In this document: positions 27,532 to 36,954 of the stretch, in pieces
Numbering within the stretch: the first letter of the stretch is position 1
Layout: each line of letters opens with the position of its first letter
Assembly: GCF_001399455.2 (NCBI RefSeq)
Contig: NZ_LLEI02000022.1
Span: forward strand, 21,096-85,095
From: Vibrio bivalvicida
GTDB lineage: Bacteria; Pseudomonadota; Gammaproteobacteria; Enterobacterales; Vibrionaceae
DNA length: 64,000 nt
Direction: 5' to 3'
The notes under the pieces: model-generated
Told to the model about the DNA's origin: nothing
The model's database searches: none
Seen by the model: only the letters and a program-made list of their open reading frames with translations
Made by a program: the position numbers and the translations under genes

Positions 27532-29307
27532 CTAGTTAGTCTCTTTTTCACTGTCAGCCTTTAAGGCATCTATATTCGGTGGGATGTACTGCACCTCAGA
27601 AAAATCTCTCTCTGGGAATAGGAACTGAGCTTCACTACGTATTTGCTCGGCTTTAACACTCTCTCCCAATCCTTGATAGGCCAAGATCAAATTGTTATAG
27701 AAAGCAGGTCGAGGTTTATCTTTAATAATCTTCAGTGACCAATCTATGTATGGCTGGATAAACTGGGGATCTTGCTTATATAAGCCAATGTTGAGATAGG
27801 TGCTATAAATATCCCAATCGTATCTGTCTTTCCAAACTACAGGGTTGGTGACTTGGTTCAGTACGTCAGGATCTTTAGGTTGTGAGCGCTCAAACTGGGT
27901 AAGCACGTAATTGGTATGCAAAGTGGTCAGCATATAGAAGCTCGTCACAATCGGTATGATTAAGCTAAACACCCGTAGCGCCGTCTTGGAGATAATACTG
28001 AATGGCGCTTGGCGATAACTGCTCGCCCTTTGATCTACCCAATAAAGTAGAACAACGAAGGTTATCCAGTGGATAGCAGAATGATAGAACGGATACTCAA
28101 GCTGACTGTGCAGGACAATGGGGACAAACAGAGCAAACATCGCTAAACGAGTGCCCTTCTTAGCTTGATAGAGACGAGCGAGTACAAACAGTGCCGCGAG
28201 CACTATTGCAAGTAGTGGCAACAGCCCGCCTTCTACTCCCCAATACAATAGCTCGTTATGCGGATGATCCATCGCCGCCAAACCAGGTTTATAACTATCA
28301 TTGAGCTGGTGCTGCCTAGCGGTATACACAATATATTCAGGCTCAAATCGACCGTAGCCATAACCAGTAAATGGCTTCTCGATCAACATATCCAAAGATT
28401 GTGAGTAGATCTTTTGTCTCACATCTTCAGTTCTTAACTTTTCTTCAATTAGTTCGTTATTTGTTGGGTAAAAATTCGCGATCGCAAAAGCGAGTGATAG
28501 ACCAGAAAAAATAGAAATCATCCAACCCCAAAAACGTTTTTTGGTGGCGAATTTATAGATATAAGGTAAGAGGAATGAGGTAGATAGCAAAGCGGCTAAC
28601 CAACCTGTACGAGAAGCTAAAAAAATCAATAGCGGAATAGTTAATGTAGGCATTAGATACAACAATGCCACTTCACTGATTTTACGTTGGTATTTGGTTG
28701 GGTGTCGAGTGAGCAAATAGCCCGATAAGGCTAATCCAGTCGCGAGAAAACTGGCCATTACATTGGGCTGTTGGAATATACCATAGGGGCGGTTAGCTTC
28801 GGTGTTGTAGCCGAATAGATTACCTGGCTCTAACCATAAGTACTGTAGCCAGCCGAGTACCGCCTCAATAAAGACAGCAATGGTGATAAACCATAACAAA
28901 CGTTGCTTCTGTTTATTGCTGAAACGAAATTGTTGCAATACGACAAATAGAATATACCCTGCCCACAGACCAGTTAGTTTACCAAGTGATAACTCAATAC
29001 TTGAGCCAGCGTATATCACAGGTAAGGTGAGCATGATGCAGCACACAAACAAGCCAATTGTAAGTTTGTTGTATCTGAGACTGCCATCACTGCCGAGCTG
29101 GTATAAGCCTAGCGCAATAGAAAAGCTGATTACTAGCCATGTGGTTGGGTTAAATGCCAATGCGAGTCCTGCTCCCCCAGGGTTGGGCATGAAGAAGTGC
29201 ATTGCGAGTAGGAAGACAATCCCAACACTAGCTAAGAAAGGTTTGGTTAATGGGATCTTTGGCGCCTTTTTTTCAAGCTCTGTCCCTGCTACATGTGTGG
29301 TCGCCAT
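27532..29307 (-). CDS. pglL: PglL-type O-oligosaccharyltransferase (Wzy_C family)
   Basis: 591 residues with about 12 membrane segments in the first 440 and a soluble C-terminal part (helical, TPR-like, RPAFYNNLILAYQGLGESVKAEQIRSEAQ). The large periplasmic loop contains PFTGYGYGRFEPEY and DHPHNELLYWGVEGG; the His-Pro-His-Asn-Glu block holds the histidine essential in PglL enzymes. The family moves lipid-linked oligosaccharides onto Ser/Thr of exported proteins. It occupies the place of VC0393 of V. cholerae, next to uvrA. The WaaL O-antigen ligase is a related alternative, but the neighbourhood has no LPS genes. I use the ATG rather than a TTG seven codons earlier. Confidence 0.82.
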   Translation of the reverse strand: MATTHVAGTELEKKAPKIPLTKPFLASVGIVFLLAMHFFMPNPGGAGLALAFNPTTWLVISFSIALGLYQLGSDGSLRYNKLTIGLFVCCIMLTLPVIYAGSSIELSLGKLTGLWAGYILFVVLQQFRFSNKQKQRLLWFITIAVFIEAVLGWLQYLWLEPGNLFGYNTEANRPYGIFQQPNVMASFLATGLALSGYLLTRHPTKYQRKISEVALLYLMPTLTIPLLIFLASRTGWLAALLSTSFLLPYIYKFATKKRFWGWMISIFSGLSLAFAIANFYPTNNELIEEKLRTEDVRQKIYSQSLDMLIEKPFTGYGYGRFEPEYIVYTARQHQLNDSYKPGLAAMDHPHNELLYWGVEGGLLPLLAIVLAALFVLARLYQAKKGTRLAMFALFVPIVLHSQLEYPFYHSAIHWITFVVLLYWVDQRASSYRQAPFSIISKTALRVFSLIIPIVTSFYMLTTLHTNYVLTQFERSQPKDPDVLNQVTNPVVWKDRYDWDIYSTYLNIGLYKQDPQFIQPYIDWSLKIIKDKPRPAFYNNLILAYQGLGESVKAEQIRSEAQFLFPERDFSEVQYIPPNIDALKADSEKETN

Positions 29308-29330
29308 AAATATTGATACCTCAAACAAAC

Positions 29331-29356
29331 AGACCAGTGAAGATGTTCACTGGTCT
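29331..29356. terminator. Terminator after uvrA
   Basis: On the minus strand AGACCAGTGAA-CATC-TTCACTGGTCT, an 11-bp perfect stem followed by GTTTGTTTG. It separates uvrA from pglL. Confidence 0.75.
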
Positions 29357-29376
29357 GCAAATTCTACTATTAATTG

Positions 29377-32199
29377 CTATTTTAACATAGGCTTGAGGAA
29401 TCGGGCAGTATGAGAGCCTTCGATGAGTGACACATCTTCAGGTGTACCTTGAGCAACGATCTCTCCACCGCCTTGACCACCTTCAGGGCCTAAATCGACA
29501 ATCCAGTCTGCAGTTTTGATTACATCAAGGTTATGCTCTATCACCACTACAGTATTGCCATGATCACGTAGGCGATGCAAAACGGTTAGCAATTGTTGAA
29601 TATCGTGGAAGTGCAATCCTGTGGTCGGTTCATCCAAGATGTATAAGGTTTTACCTGTATCACGCTTAGATAGCTCGCGAGCGAGTTTAACACGCTGCGC
29701 CTCACCACCAGATAAGGTCGTTGCAGCCTGACCCAAACGAATATAGGACAGACCGACATCCATCAAGGTTTGTAGCTTACGGGCTATCACTGGGACAGGA
29801 TCGAAAAATCCGCGTGCATCCTCGACTGTCATCTCTAGCACTTCATCAATTGTTTTGCCTTTGTAGTGCACTTCTAGGGTTTCGCGGTTGTAGCGCTTAC
29901 CTTTACACATATCACAAGGAACATAAACGTCTGGCAGGAAGTGCATTTCTACTTTGATCACGCCATCCCCCTGGCAAGCCTCACATCGACCGCCCCGAAC
30001 ATTGAAACTAAAGCGTCCAGGCTTATATCCACGTGAGCGTGACTCTTGAGTGCCGGCAAACAATTCACGAATCGGTGTGAATATGCCTGTGTATGTGGCT
30101 GGGTTTGAACGCGGGGTACGACCAATTGGGCTTTGGTCGATGTCGATCACTTTGTCAAAATGCTCTAGCCCTTTAATTTTCTTGTATGGAGCCGGCATGG
30201 CCGTCGTCGCACCATTTAACTGGGTATGAGCAATTTTAAAGAATGTATCGTTGACCAGAGTGGATTTACCTGATCCCGATACTCCGGTGATACAGCTAAA
30301 CAGACCGACGGGAATTTCTAGAGTGACATCTTTTAAGTTATTACCTGATGCGCCAATCAGTTCGACGACTTTCTTTTTATTTTTAGGTGTGCGGTGACTT
30401 GGCACTGCGATCTGTTTTTTACCGCTGAGGTATTGGCCGGTCAAAGAATTAGGGTTAGCAAGGATGTCACTCATTGTGCCTTCGGCAACTACGTTACCGC
30501 CATGTACACCAGCACCGGGGCCAATATCAATCACGTGATCAGCAATACGGATCGCATCTTCATCATGTTCAACCACCAAGACAGTATTGCCGAGATCGCG
30601 TAAGTGAGTCAGAGTTTTTAGTAGACGTTCGTTATCACGCTGATGAAGGCCAATTGAAGGTTCGTCGAGCACATACATCACACCAACTAGACCAGCACCA
30701 ATTTGACTGGCTAGGCGAATTCGTTGCGCTTCACCACCTGATAAGGTTTCTGCACTGCGAGACAAATTAAGGTAATTCAAACCAACATTGACGAGGAACT
30801 GCAGTCGATCGTTGATCTCTTTCATTACTTTTTCAGCTATCTGAGCACGTTGTCCTTCGAGTTGTAAGCACGCAAAGAAACCTAACGCATCGGCAATGCT
30901 CAGTTCGACAATCTCAGGTAGTGTGGTATCACCGATAAAGACGTTACGTGCTTCTAAACGTAGACGACTACCATCACAGCTTGAGCAGGTCTTGGTCGAG
31001 ATATATTTAGCCAGATCTTCACGCACAGCATTTGATTCGGTATCTCGATAGCGACGTTCAAGGGTATTCAAAATGCCTTCAAATGGGTGGCGTTTAACTC
31101 GAATATCACCGCGATCATTAATGTACTTAAACTCGACTTCAGTACGCCCCGATCCAGTAAGGATGATATCGCGAGTTTTCGTTGGTAAAGATTTAAATGG
31201 GACTTGAAGATCGAACTCATAGTGCTCAGCCAGAGATGATAGCATTTGGAAGTAGTAGTAGTTCTTTTGATCCCAACCACGAATTGCGCCTTCCGCTAAG
31301 CTAAGCGAGTCATCTACGATCACACGTGCAGGGTCGAAATATTGCTGTACACCAAGACCGTCACAGGTGTGACAAGCGCCTGCTGGGTTATTGAAAGAGA
31401 ATAGGCGCGGTTCTAACTCTTGCATGCTATAACCACAATGTGGACAGGCGAAGTTGGCGGAGAAGACGATCTCTTCTCCGTTGCCATCCATAGGAGCAAT
31501 CACTGCTATGCCGCCAGAGAGTTCTAGTGCCGTTTCAAACGATTCAGCAAGACGCTGTTGTAGATCACCACGCACCTTAAAGCGATCAACCACGACTTCG
31601 ATGGTGTGTTTCTTATGCAGTTCTAGCGGTGGTGGATCTGAGAGATCGCAAGTTTCACCATCAATTCTGGCGCGGATAAATCCCTGCGCCGCGAGGTTTT
31701 CGAGCGTTTTAACGTGCTCACCTTTACGCTCTTTAACGATAGGTGCGAGCAGCATCATCTTCGAGCCTTCAGGTAACTCAAGGACCTTATCGACCATTTG
31801 CGAAACTGTCTGAGCGGCCAATGGTGCTTTATGTTCCGGACAGCGAGGCTCACCAACTCGGGCATACAATAATCTTAGATAGTCATAGACCTCAGTAATA
31901 GTACCCACGGTGGAACGAGGGTTGTGAGAGGTGGACTTCTGTTCAATCGAGATCGCTGGGGATAAACCTTCAATATGGTCTACGTCTGGCTTCTCCATCA
32001 ATGACAAGAACTGACGAGCATAAGCTGACAAGGACTCGACATAACGACGCTGCCCTTCAGCGTACAAGGTGTCAAAAGCGAGAGAGGACTTACCTGAACC
32101 AGATAGACCTGTAATGACGATTAATTTATCGCGAGGTATGGTTAAGTTAATATTTTTCAGGTTATGGGTGCGGGCACCACGGACTTCTATCTGATCCAT
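29377..32199 (-). CDS. uvrA: Excinuclease ABC subunit A
   Basis: 940 residues, the E. coli length. Two ABC modules, each with Walker A ([13 protein letters not shown] near 30 and [11 protein letters not shown] near 640) and ABC signatures ([24 protein letters not shown]). Zinc modules CPHCGYSM...CHTCDG and CEACQGDG...CDMCKGKRY. It finds DNA lesions with UvrB in nucleotide excision repair. I start at the ATG that gives [15 protein letters not shown] as in E. coli; a TTG six codons earlier is open but unnecessary. A candidate LexA box lies 68 bp upstream. Confidence 0.97.
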   Translation of the reverse strand: MDQIEVRGARTHNLKNINLTIPRDKLIVITGLSGSGKSSLAFDTLYAEGQRRYVESLSAYARQFLSLMEKPDVDHIEGLSPAISIEQKSTSHNPRSTVGTITEVYDYLRLLYARVGEPRCPEHKAPLAAQTVSQMVDKVLELPEGSKMMLLAPIVKERKGEHVKTLENLAAQGFIRARIDGETCDLSDPPPLELHKKHTIEVVVDRFKVRGDLQQRLAESFETALELSGGIAVIAPMDGNGEEIVFSANFACPHCGYSMQELEPRLFSFNNPAGACHTCDGLGVQQYFDPARVIVDDSLSLAEGAIRGWDQKNYYYFQMLSSLAEHYEFDLQVPFKSLPTKTRDIILTGSGRTEVEFKYINDRGDIRVKRHPFEGILNTLERRYRDTESNAVREDLAKYISTKTCSSCDGSRLRLEARNVFIGDTTLPEIVELSIADALGFFACLQLEGQRAQIAEKVMKEINDRLQFLVNVGLNYLNLSRSAETLSGGEAQRIRLASQIGAGLVGVMYVLDEPSIGLHQRDNERLLKTLTHLRDLGNTVLVVEHDEDAIRIADHVIDIGPGAGVHGGNVVAEGTMSDILANPNSLTGQYLSGKKQIAVPSHRTPKNKKKVVELIGASGNNLKDVTLEIPVGLFSCITGVSGSGKSTLVNDTFFKIAHTQLNGATTAMPAPYKKIKGLEHFDKVIDIDQSPIGRTPRSNPATYTGIFTPIRELFAGTQESRSRGYKPGRFSFNVRGGRCEACQGDGVIKVEMHFLPDVYVPCDMCKGKRYNRETLEVHYKGKTIDEVLEMTVEDARGFFDPVPVIARKLQTLMDVGLSYIRLGQAATTLSGGEAQRVKLARELSKRDTGKTLYILDEPTTGLHFHDIQQLLTVLHRLRDHGNTVVVIEHNLDVIKTADWIVDLGPEGGQGGGEIVAQGTPEDVSLIEGSHTARFLKPMLK

Positions 32200-32264
32200 T
32201 CTCAACACTCTAGGCAAAAATAAGTTGGCTAAGTATTACATAGTGTGAGAAATGTGCAAAGAAA

Positions 32265-32284
32265 TACTGGATAAAAAAACAGTA
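32265..32284. promoter_or_regulatory. Candidate LexA (SOS) box of uvrA
   Basis: On the minus strand TACTGTTTTTTTATCCAGTA, compared with the consensus TACTGTATATATATACAGTA. One half (CTGT) is perfect, the other is CCAG for ACAG. CTG-N10-CAG spacing and both TA flanks are kept. It overlaps the T run of the galU terminator. Confidence 0.65.
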
Positions 32285-32312
32285 AAAGGCAGCTGTGTAG
32301 AGCTGCCTTTTT
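32271..32312 (-). terminator. galU terminator
   Basis: Stem AAAAGGCAGCT with AGCTGCCTTTT around a six-base loop. On the minus strand a first T run closes the stem and a second run of seven T follows after ACTG; that second run is the LexA-box spacer. Confidence 0.85.
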
Positions 32313-32334
32313 GGTCGATAGGTGCGGTTTGGAG

Positions 32335-33210
32335 TTAGACGTTTTCTTTGGTTGTCTTTTGTTTACCTAACTCCGACTTGTGCGCGTCTTTTAAATAGAG
32401 ATTTTCAAAACAGTAGTTAGTGGCTTCGATATAACCTTCGACACTACCACAGTCAAAACGCTGACCTTTGAATTTGTATGCTAAGACACAGCCTGCTTTG
32501 GCTTGCTTGAGTAGTGCATCCGTGATTTGGATCTCACCGCCTTTGCCAGGCTCGGTGTTTTCAATCAATTCAAAGATATCTGGAGTAAGAATATAGCGGC
32601 CAATAATAGCTAAGTTGCTTGGCGCTGTTCCAGGTTCTGGTTTCTCCACCATATCATCGACGCGGAAGATATCGTCTTTGATCATTTCACCCGAGATAAC
32701 ACCGTATTTATGGGTTTCATCTGCTGGTACTTCTTGGACTGCAACAATCGAGCAGCGGAACTGTTTGAACAGTGCGACCATCTGCGCTAACACACCTTCT
32801 TGCTCGTTAACACACAAGTCATCGGCTAACACGACCGCAAAAGGCTCATCGCCGATCAGCTCTTTGCCAGTAAGAATTGCATGCCCTAAGCCTTTCATTT
32901 CACGTTGGCGAATATAAGTGAAATTCGCACTTTCAATTATGTCGCGAATATCAACCAGCAGTTCTTCTTTGTTAGTACCGCTAATTTGATGTTCCAATTC
33001 GTAGTTTTTATCAAAGTGATCCATGATCGAGTGCTTACCGCGACCAGTGACGATACACATCCCATTCATGCCCGCTTGGATTGCTTCCTCAACGCCATAT
33101 TCGATCAGCGGCTTATTGACCACTGGCATCATCTCTTTTGGCATTGATTTGGTGGCAGGTAAAAATCGTGTACCGTACCCCGCTGCTGGAAACAGGCATT
33201 TCTTTATCAT
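32335..33210 (-). CDS. galU: UTP-glucose-1-phosphate uridylyltransferase
   Basis: 291 residues. FPAAGYGTRFLPATKSMPKEM is the nucleotide-binding signature, followed by VNKPLIEYGVEEA, VVLADDLC and GEIQITDAL. It makes UDP-glucose from glucose 1-phosphate and UTP, feeding LPS, capsule and galactose metabolism. It lies between qstR and uvrA on the same strand, with its own terminator. A 117-bp gap separates it from qstR. Confidence 0.96.
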   Translation of the reverse strand: MIKKCLFPAAGYGTRFLPATKSMPKEMMPVVNKPLIEYGVEEAIQAGMNGMCIVTGRGKHSIMDHFDKNYELEHQISGTNKEELLVDIRDIIESANFTYIRQREMKGLGHAILTGKELIGDEPFAVVLADDLCVNEQEGVLAQMVALFKQFRCSIVAVQEVPADETHKYGVISGEMIKDDIFRVDDMVEKPEPGTAPSNLAIIGRYILTPDIFELIENTEPGKGGEIQITDALLKQAKAGCVLAYKFKGQRFDCGSVEGYIEATNYCFENLYLKDAHKSELGKQKTTKENV

Positions 33211-33327
33211 GGTTCAACCCTTTCTATAAATACTTATTCTTAAACTGGCGCAACAATAGCACAAGGGCTATGAATTGTTCATGAATGAACGCCAACAATG
33301 CTAAAGAAAACCAGGTTGTTTTTACAA

Positions 33328-33978
33328 TTAAGACAAAGGCCGCATATGTTGCTTTGCCCAGGCGGCTGCCTGAACTCGGTTTTTAACGCTCAGCTTTTTA
33401 AAAATTTTTTGTAGGTGGGATTTTACTGTGAACTCACTGATAAACATATCATCGGCAATTTGGATGTTGGAAGCGCCTGACATTAAACAGCGCAAGATTT
33501 GTAATTCACGGGTAGTGAGGTCAACAGTAGCGGGAGTGGTATGCGTATCAACCACGTTGCGATAGTGGAATAGCAGTTGCGCTGTTACCTTTCTTGGCAA
33601 CCAAGTATCACCATTGATAATGCCCTCATAACCTTTGACGAGCTTTTCAATCTCTGAGTTTTGATAGAACACCCCTTTTAAGTGACCAAATGCTAACAGT
33701 TCGTCTGTGGTTAAGCGGTGGCAAACGTTGAATATAATGGTTTCGAATGATTTGTCGGCCAGTGGCAGGTCGCTAATGATATTTTTAAGCTGACTGTATT
33801 CTTGATAGTCAATGATTAGGATACGATGTTTATACTGTTGTAGAGCAAGTAAGAGGTCACTTGGTGCCATGGTCGGAATGGAGGTATCCATTTGCTGCTC
33901 TAATCGTTGAATAGTGGCGTTGGGTTTATCGGTGTCGGTTAGAAAATAAATGGTTCGCGCATAGATGTTTTTAGCCAT
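33328..33978 (-). CDS. qstR: LuxR-type regulator QstR (competence and T6SS)
   Basis: 216 residues. The N-terminal half is a degenerate receiver (FLTDTDKPNATIQRL..., IIDYQEY) and the C-terminus a LuxR HTH (LTTRELQILRCLMSGASNIQIADDMFISEFTVKSHLQKIFKKL). Size and place between ssb and galU match QstR of V. cholerae (VC0396), which links HapR quorum sensing and TfoX to DNA-uptake and type VI secretion genes. It belongs to the VpsT/CsgD group. At the position of the VpsT c-di-GMP motif (W-[FLM]-[TS]-R) it reads W-L-P-R, so c-di-GMP binding is doubtful. AGGG precedes the ATG. Confidence 0.87.
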   Translation of the reverse strand: MAKNIYARTIYFLTDTDKPNATIQRLEQQMDTSIPTMAPSDLLLALQQYKHRILIIDYQEYSQLKNIISDLPLADKSFETIIFNVCHRLTTDELLAFGHLKGVFYQNSEIEKLVKGYEGIINGDTWLPRKVTAQLLFHYRNVVDTHTTPATVDLTTRELQILRCLMSGASNIQIADDMFISEFTVKSHLQKIFKKLSVKNRVQAAAWAKQHMRPLS

Positions 33979-34189
33979 GAGTCCCTCATTGCTGACGTTG
34001 ATTATTGTTTTAATCCAGAGTGACTTAACCCACAGATAAGTGCGAATTAGGGTGTGGGCTTTGCGTTTTATTTCATAGTATTCGGTAATTAACTAATTTC
34101 TCAATCTCGATAAAGTTTGAAATTTCTCTAAAACTGTGTCGCGGGAGTTATGTGTAGATAATGTTTGTCGACATTGTAGTGACAGACAT

Positions 34190-34217
34190 TTGTACCTAGC
34201 GTAAAGCGTGTTATCCT
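34190..34217 (+). promoter_or_regulatory. Candidate ssb promoter
   Basis: TTGTAC, 16 bp, TATCCT, about 45 bp before the ssb ATG. No LexA-like CTG-N10-CAG was found in 33979-34262, unlike the shared uvrA-ssb control region of E. coli. Confidence 0.4.
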
Positions 34218-34262
34218 ATTGCGCTATTTCTTAATCAATACCAAAGTTAGACGGAGCGAAAC

Positions 34263-34799
34263 ATGGCTAGCCGTGGAGTTAACAAAGTTATTTTAGTCGG
34301 TAATCTGGGCTCTGACCCGGAAGTACGTTACATGCCAAGTGGCGGTGCTGTAGCCAATATTACTATCGCGACGTCTGAATCGTGGCGTGATAAAGCAACT
34401 GGTGAACAACGTGAAAAAACGGAATGGCACCGTGTCGCGCTATTCGGCAAGCTAGCAGAAGTTGCAGGTGAGTATCTACGCAAAGGCTCGCAGGTATACG
34501 TTGAAGGCCAACTTCAAACACGTAAATGGCAAGATCAAAGTGGTCAAGACCGTTACACAACAGAAGTCGTTGTTCAGGGCTTTAATGGTGTTATGCAGAT
34601 GCTTGGTGGTCGTGCTCAAGGTGGCGCTCCAGCACAGGGTGGTATGGGGCAACAGCAACCTCAGCAAGGTGGTTGGGGACAGCCTCAGCAGCCAGCAATG
34701 CAGCAGCAACCAGCTCAACAACCACAGTCTCAGCCTCAGCAAGCTCAACCGCAGTATAATGAGCCGCCAATGGATTTTGATGACGACATCCCATTCTAA
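34263..34799 (+). CDS. ssb: Single-stranded DNA-binding protein
   Basis: 178 residues. An OB fold spans about 1-112 ([55 protein letters not shown]). A Gln/Gly/Pro-rich disordered linker (about 113-165) and the acidic tip DDDIPF follow, the docking site for partner proteins. It coats ssDNA in replication, repair and recombination. ACGGAGCGAAAC precedes the ATG. Monocistronic, with a strong terminator. Confidence 0.98.
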   Translation: MASRGVNKVILVGNLGSDPEVRYMPSGGAVANITIATSESWRDKATGEQREKTEWHRVALFGKLAEVAGEYLRKGSQVYVEGQLQTRKWQDQSGQDRYTTEVVVQGFNGVMQMLGGRAQGGAPAQGGMGQQQPQQGGWGQPQQPAMQQQPAQQPQSQPQQAQPQYNEPPMDFDDDIPF

Positions 34800-34812
34800 G
34801 TGTTTGTTATTG

Positions 34813-34842
34813 AAAAAAAGCCGCGCAAGTCGCGGCTTTTTT
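34813..34842 (+). terminator. ssb terminator
   Basis: A run, GCCGCG-CAAGT-CGCGGC, TTTTTT: a canonical intrinsic terminator. Confidence 0.95.
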
Positions 34843-34937
34843 ATATAGTAAATAGTAGGAATAGTATTGGTGGAAGTGCTTGTTTCTTCACTTAGCGTTG
34901 ATTTTAGCTGGCACATATAGAAAGGATGTCTTAATTC

Positions 34938-36947
34938 ATGAGGTATACCCCTACCTTAAAGCTCAGTACTCGCTTGGTTGCTTTTGTGACCATGATTGTT
35001 ATCAGTGCTATGTTTATCCTTTTCTTAGGTGGCACCTTATCCTTTAAACGTCTTGGCCAAGAATACTTAGATCAGTCTCTCAAAGGCATTGTTGAAGTCC
35101 TTGATAAAGAAATGGAAGACCCAGATGCGGCCTACTCGCTGCAGAGGTGGATGCCAAAAATGCTTCAAGCTTCGAATATTGTTGAGATGGAGCTGCTGTC
35201 TGAGTACGGGGTGATCTACCGCTTCAAAGATACCTCCTCTAAAGTGAATACCGCACTGCTTTACGATATCGAGTACACCTTAGAGAGAAACCAAGGCTAC
35301 CGTATTCGTTTTAAAGCTATTCCTCCTTACATTGGTTATGGCTACTCTATTCAAGCATTGTGGTCGATAACGTTTGCCGTAGCTTTTATTGTCTTTTGTT
35401 TGGTTCAGGGGCTTAAATGGCTGAAAGAGCAGCTACACGGTTCGGAACTGCTCGAGGAGCGAGGACGGATGATTCTTGCGGGTCGTGTAGAAGAGCATTC
35501 AGTTGGTGATGAAAAAGAGTGGCCTTTCACCGCTAGCCAAGCATTAGATAGATTGATTGAGGAATTGCAAGATGCTCGCCAGGAGCGCAGTCGCTTTGAT
35601 ACCTTTATTCGCAGTCAGACCTTTCTTGATCAGTTAACAGGTACCGCAAACCGAGTATTGTTTGATAGTAAACTAGAAGCTGCTTTGTCTGAGCATGGTT
35701 CTCATGGGGGCGTATTAATCTTGAGGGTTGATGATTGGGAGCAAATTGAAGAGGAACATGCAAAACAAGAGGCCAATGATTTTCTTATCAGTGTTGGTGA
35801 AGGGTTAAACAACGTCATACAGCGTTATCCTGATGTTATCTTGTCTCGCTATTACAATTCTGACTTTGCGATATTCGCCCCTAATCTTTCGAGCAAAGAA
35901 GTCTCTAATGTTGCTGCACACTGTCTTAAGCAGTTAGCAAAGTTGAACCCTCCTTCGCCTCTAGAAAGCGATAACTGGGTGCATATCGGAGTCAGTATGT
36001 ATCGCGAAGGTGAGAGCCAAGGTCGCATTCTTGATGAAGCGGAAACGGCGCTAAAAAGTGCTCAGTTGCAACGAATCAACACGTGGAGCCGTTTTAAGAA
36101 GCTCGTCAACCAAGATGAAGAGCGTGGTAGCGTTCGCTGGCGTACTTTGCTCGATGTCGCTCTACAACCAGATCAGCTCTATATTTTTTCTCAGCCCTGC
36201 TACTTATTGGATAAGCAAAATGAACCAGTAGTGGATCATTTCGAATTGTTCGCTCGTATCAATGATCCAGAAAAAGGGGTGATAAAAGCGTCACGTTTTA
36301 ACTCTGCTGTTGAGTCAGTAGGTTACGAGGCAATGCTAGATAAAGCTGTGGTGAAGACAATAATTCGCCACCTAAGACTTTCAAATGATTCGAATAGTTA
36401 CTCTATTAATCTGCATGTGGTACCTTTTGCAGAACGGAGTTTCTTTAAATGGTTTCGTGATGAGCTGTTGCAGCTCACTTCGGAGCAACGAGCTAGGCTC
36501 TCGTTTGAGTTTGCCGAGGCTCGCTTGGTTAAGCATTTAGATTACATACGTCCAGTCGCTAAAATGATTACCGGGTTAGGATGCAGCGTAGTTGTCGGGC
36601 AAGCTGGCCGGTCAATAGTAAGCACCCACTATCTTAAAGAGTTCCCAGTGAGCTGTTTGAAACTGCATCGCAGCTTAATAAAAAGAATCGATCAACGCCA
36701 TGAGAATCAATTGTTTGTTCGCAGTCTACTCGGGGCATGTGCTGGACTTAAAACTCAGGTTATTGCGGTCGGTGTCGATAACAAACAAGAATATCGAACC
36801 ATGTTAGAGCTTGGTGTTCATGGTATTCAAGGGCGGTATTTAGCGGCGGAGCAGCAAATACTACCGCAGCCGAATGAGTATGCGACTCCGCGAGTCACTC
36901 AGAGCAAAGTTCAAATAGGACGCCGAAATCGTTGGCGCAAAGCGTAA
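34938..36947 (+). CDS. csrD: CsrD/MshH: degenerate GGDEF-EAL protein, CsrB/C sRNA decay factor
   Basis: 669 residues. Two membrane segments (about 14-36 and 137-157) flank a periplasmic loop. A HAMP-like stretch, a GGDEF-like domain (about 225-375) and an EAL-like domain (about 395-645) follow. Both are degenerate: RYYNSDF replaces the GGDEF motif and HFELFAR replaces EAL, as in E. coli CsrD (HRSDF/ELM). So it should not make or cleave c-di-GMP. CsrD steers RNase E to the CsrB/CsrC RNAs. In Vibrio the gene is the first of the msh locus and is also called mshH. Only 7 bp separate it from mshI. Confidence 0.88.
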   Translation: MRYTPTLKLSTRLVAFVTMIVISAMFILFLGGTLSFKRLGQEYLDQSLKGIVEVLDKEMEDPDAAYSLQRWMPKMLQASNIVEMELLSEYGVIYRFKDTSSKVNTALLYDIEYTLERNQGYRIRFKAIPPYIGYGYSIQALWSITFAVAFIVFCLVQGLKWLKEQLHGSELLEERGRMILAGRVEEHSVGDEKEWPFTASQALDRLIEELQDARQERSRFDTFIRSQTFLDQLTGTANRVLFDSKLEAALSEHGSHGGVLILRVDDWEQIEEEHAKQEANDFLISVGEGLNNVIQRYPDVILSRYYNSDFAIFAPNLSSKEVSNVAAHCLKQLAKLNPPSPLESDNWVHIGVSMYREGESQGRILDEAETALKSAQLQRINTWSRFKKLVNQDEERGSVRWRTLLDVALQPDQLYIFSQPCYLLDKQNEPVVDHFELFARINDPEKGVIKASRFNSAVESVGYEAMLDKAVVKTIIRHLRLSNDSNSYSINLHVVPFAERSFFKWFRDELLQLTSEQRARLSFEFAEARLVKHLDYIRPVAKMITGLGCSVVVGQAGRSIVSTHYLKEFPVSCLKLHRSLIKRIDQRHENQLFVRSLLGACAGLKTQVIAVGVDNKQEYRTMLELGVHGIQGRYLAAEQQILPQPNEYATPRVTQSKVQIGRRNRWRKA

Positions 36948-36954
36948 AATAGAG

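Noticed and set aside
33979..34262. LexA box between qstR and ssb
   Set aside because: No CTG-N10-CAG word with the expected flanks; the uvrA-ssb shared SOS region of E. coli is not kept here.
34462..34916. Overlapping frames on both strands in and after ssb
   Set aside because: They arise from the Gln/Gly/Pro-rich repeat codons of the SSB linker; the products are low complexity.
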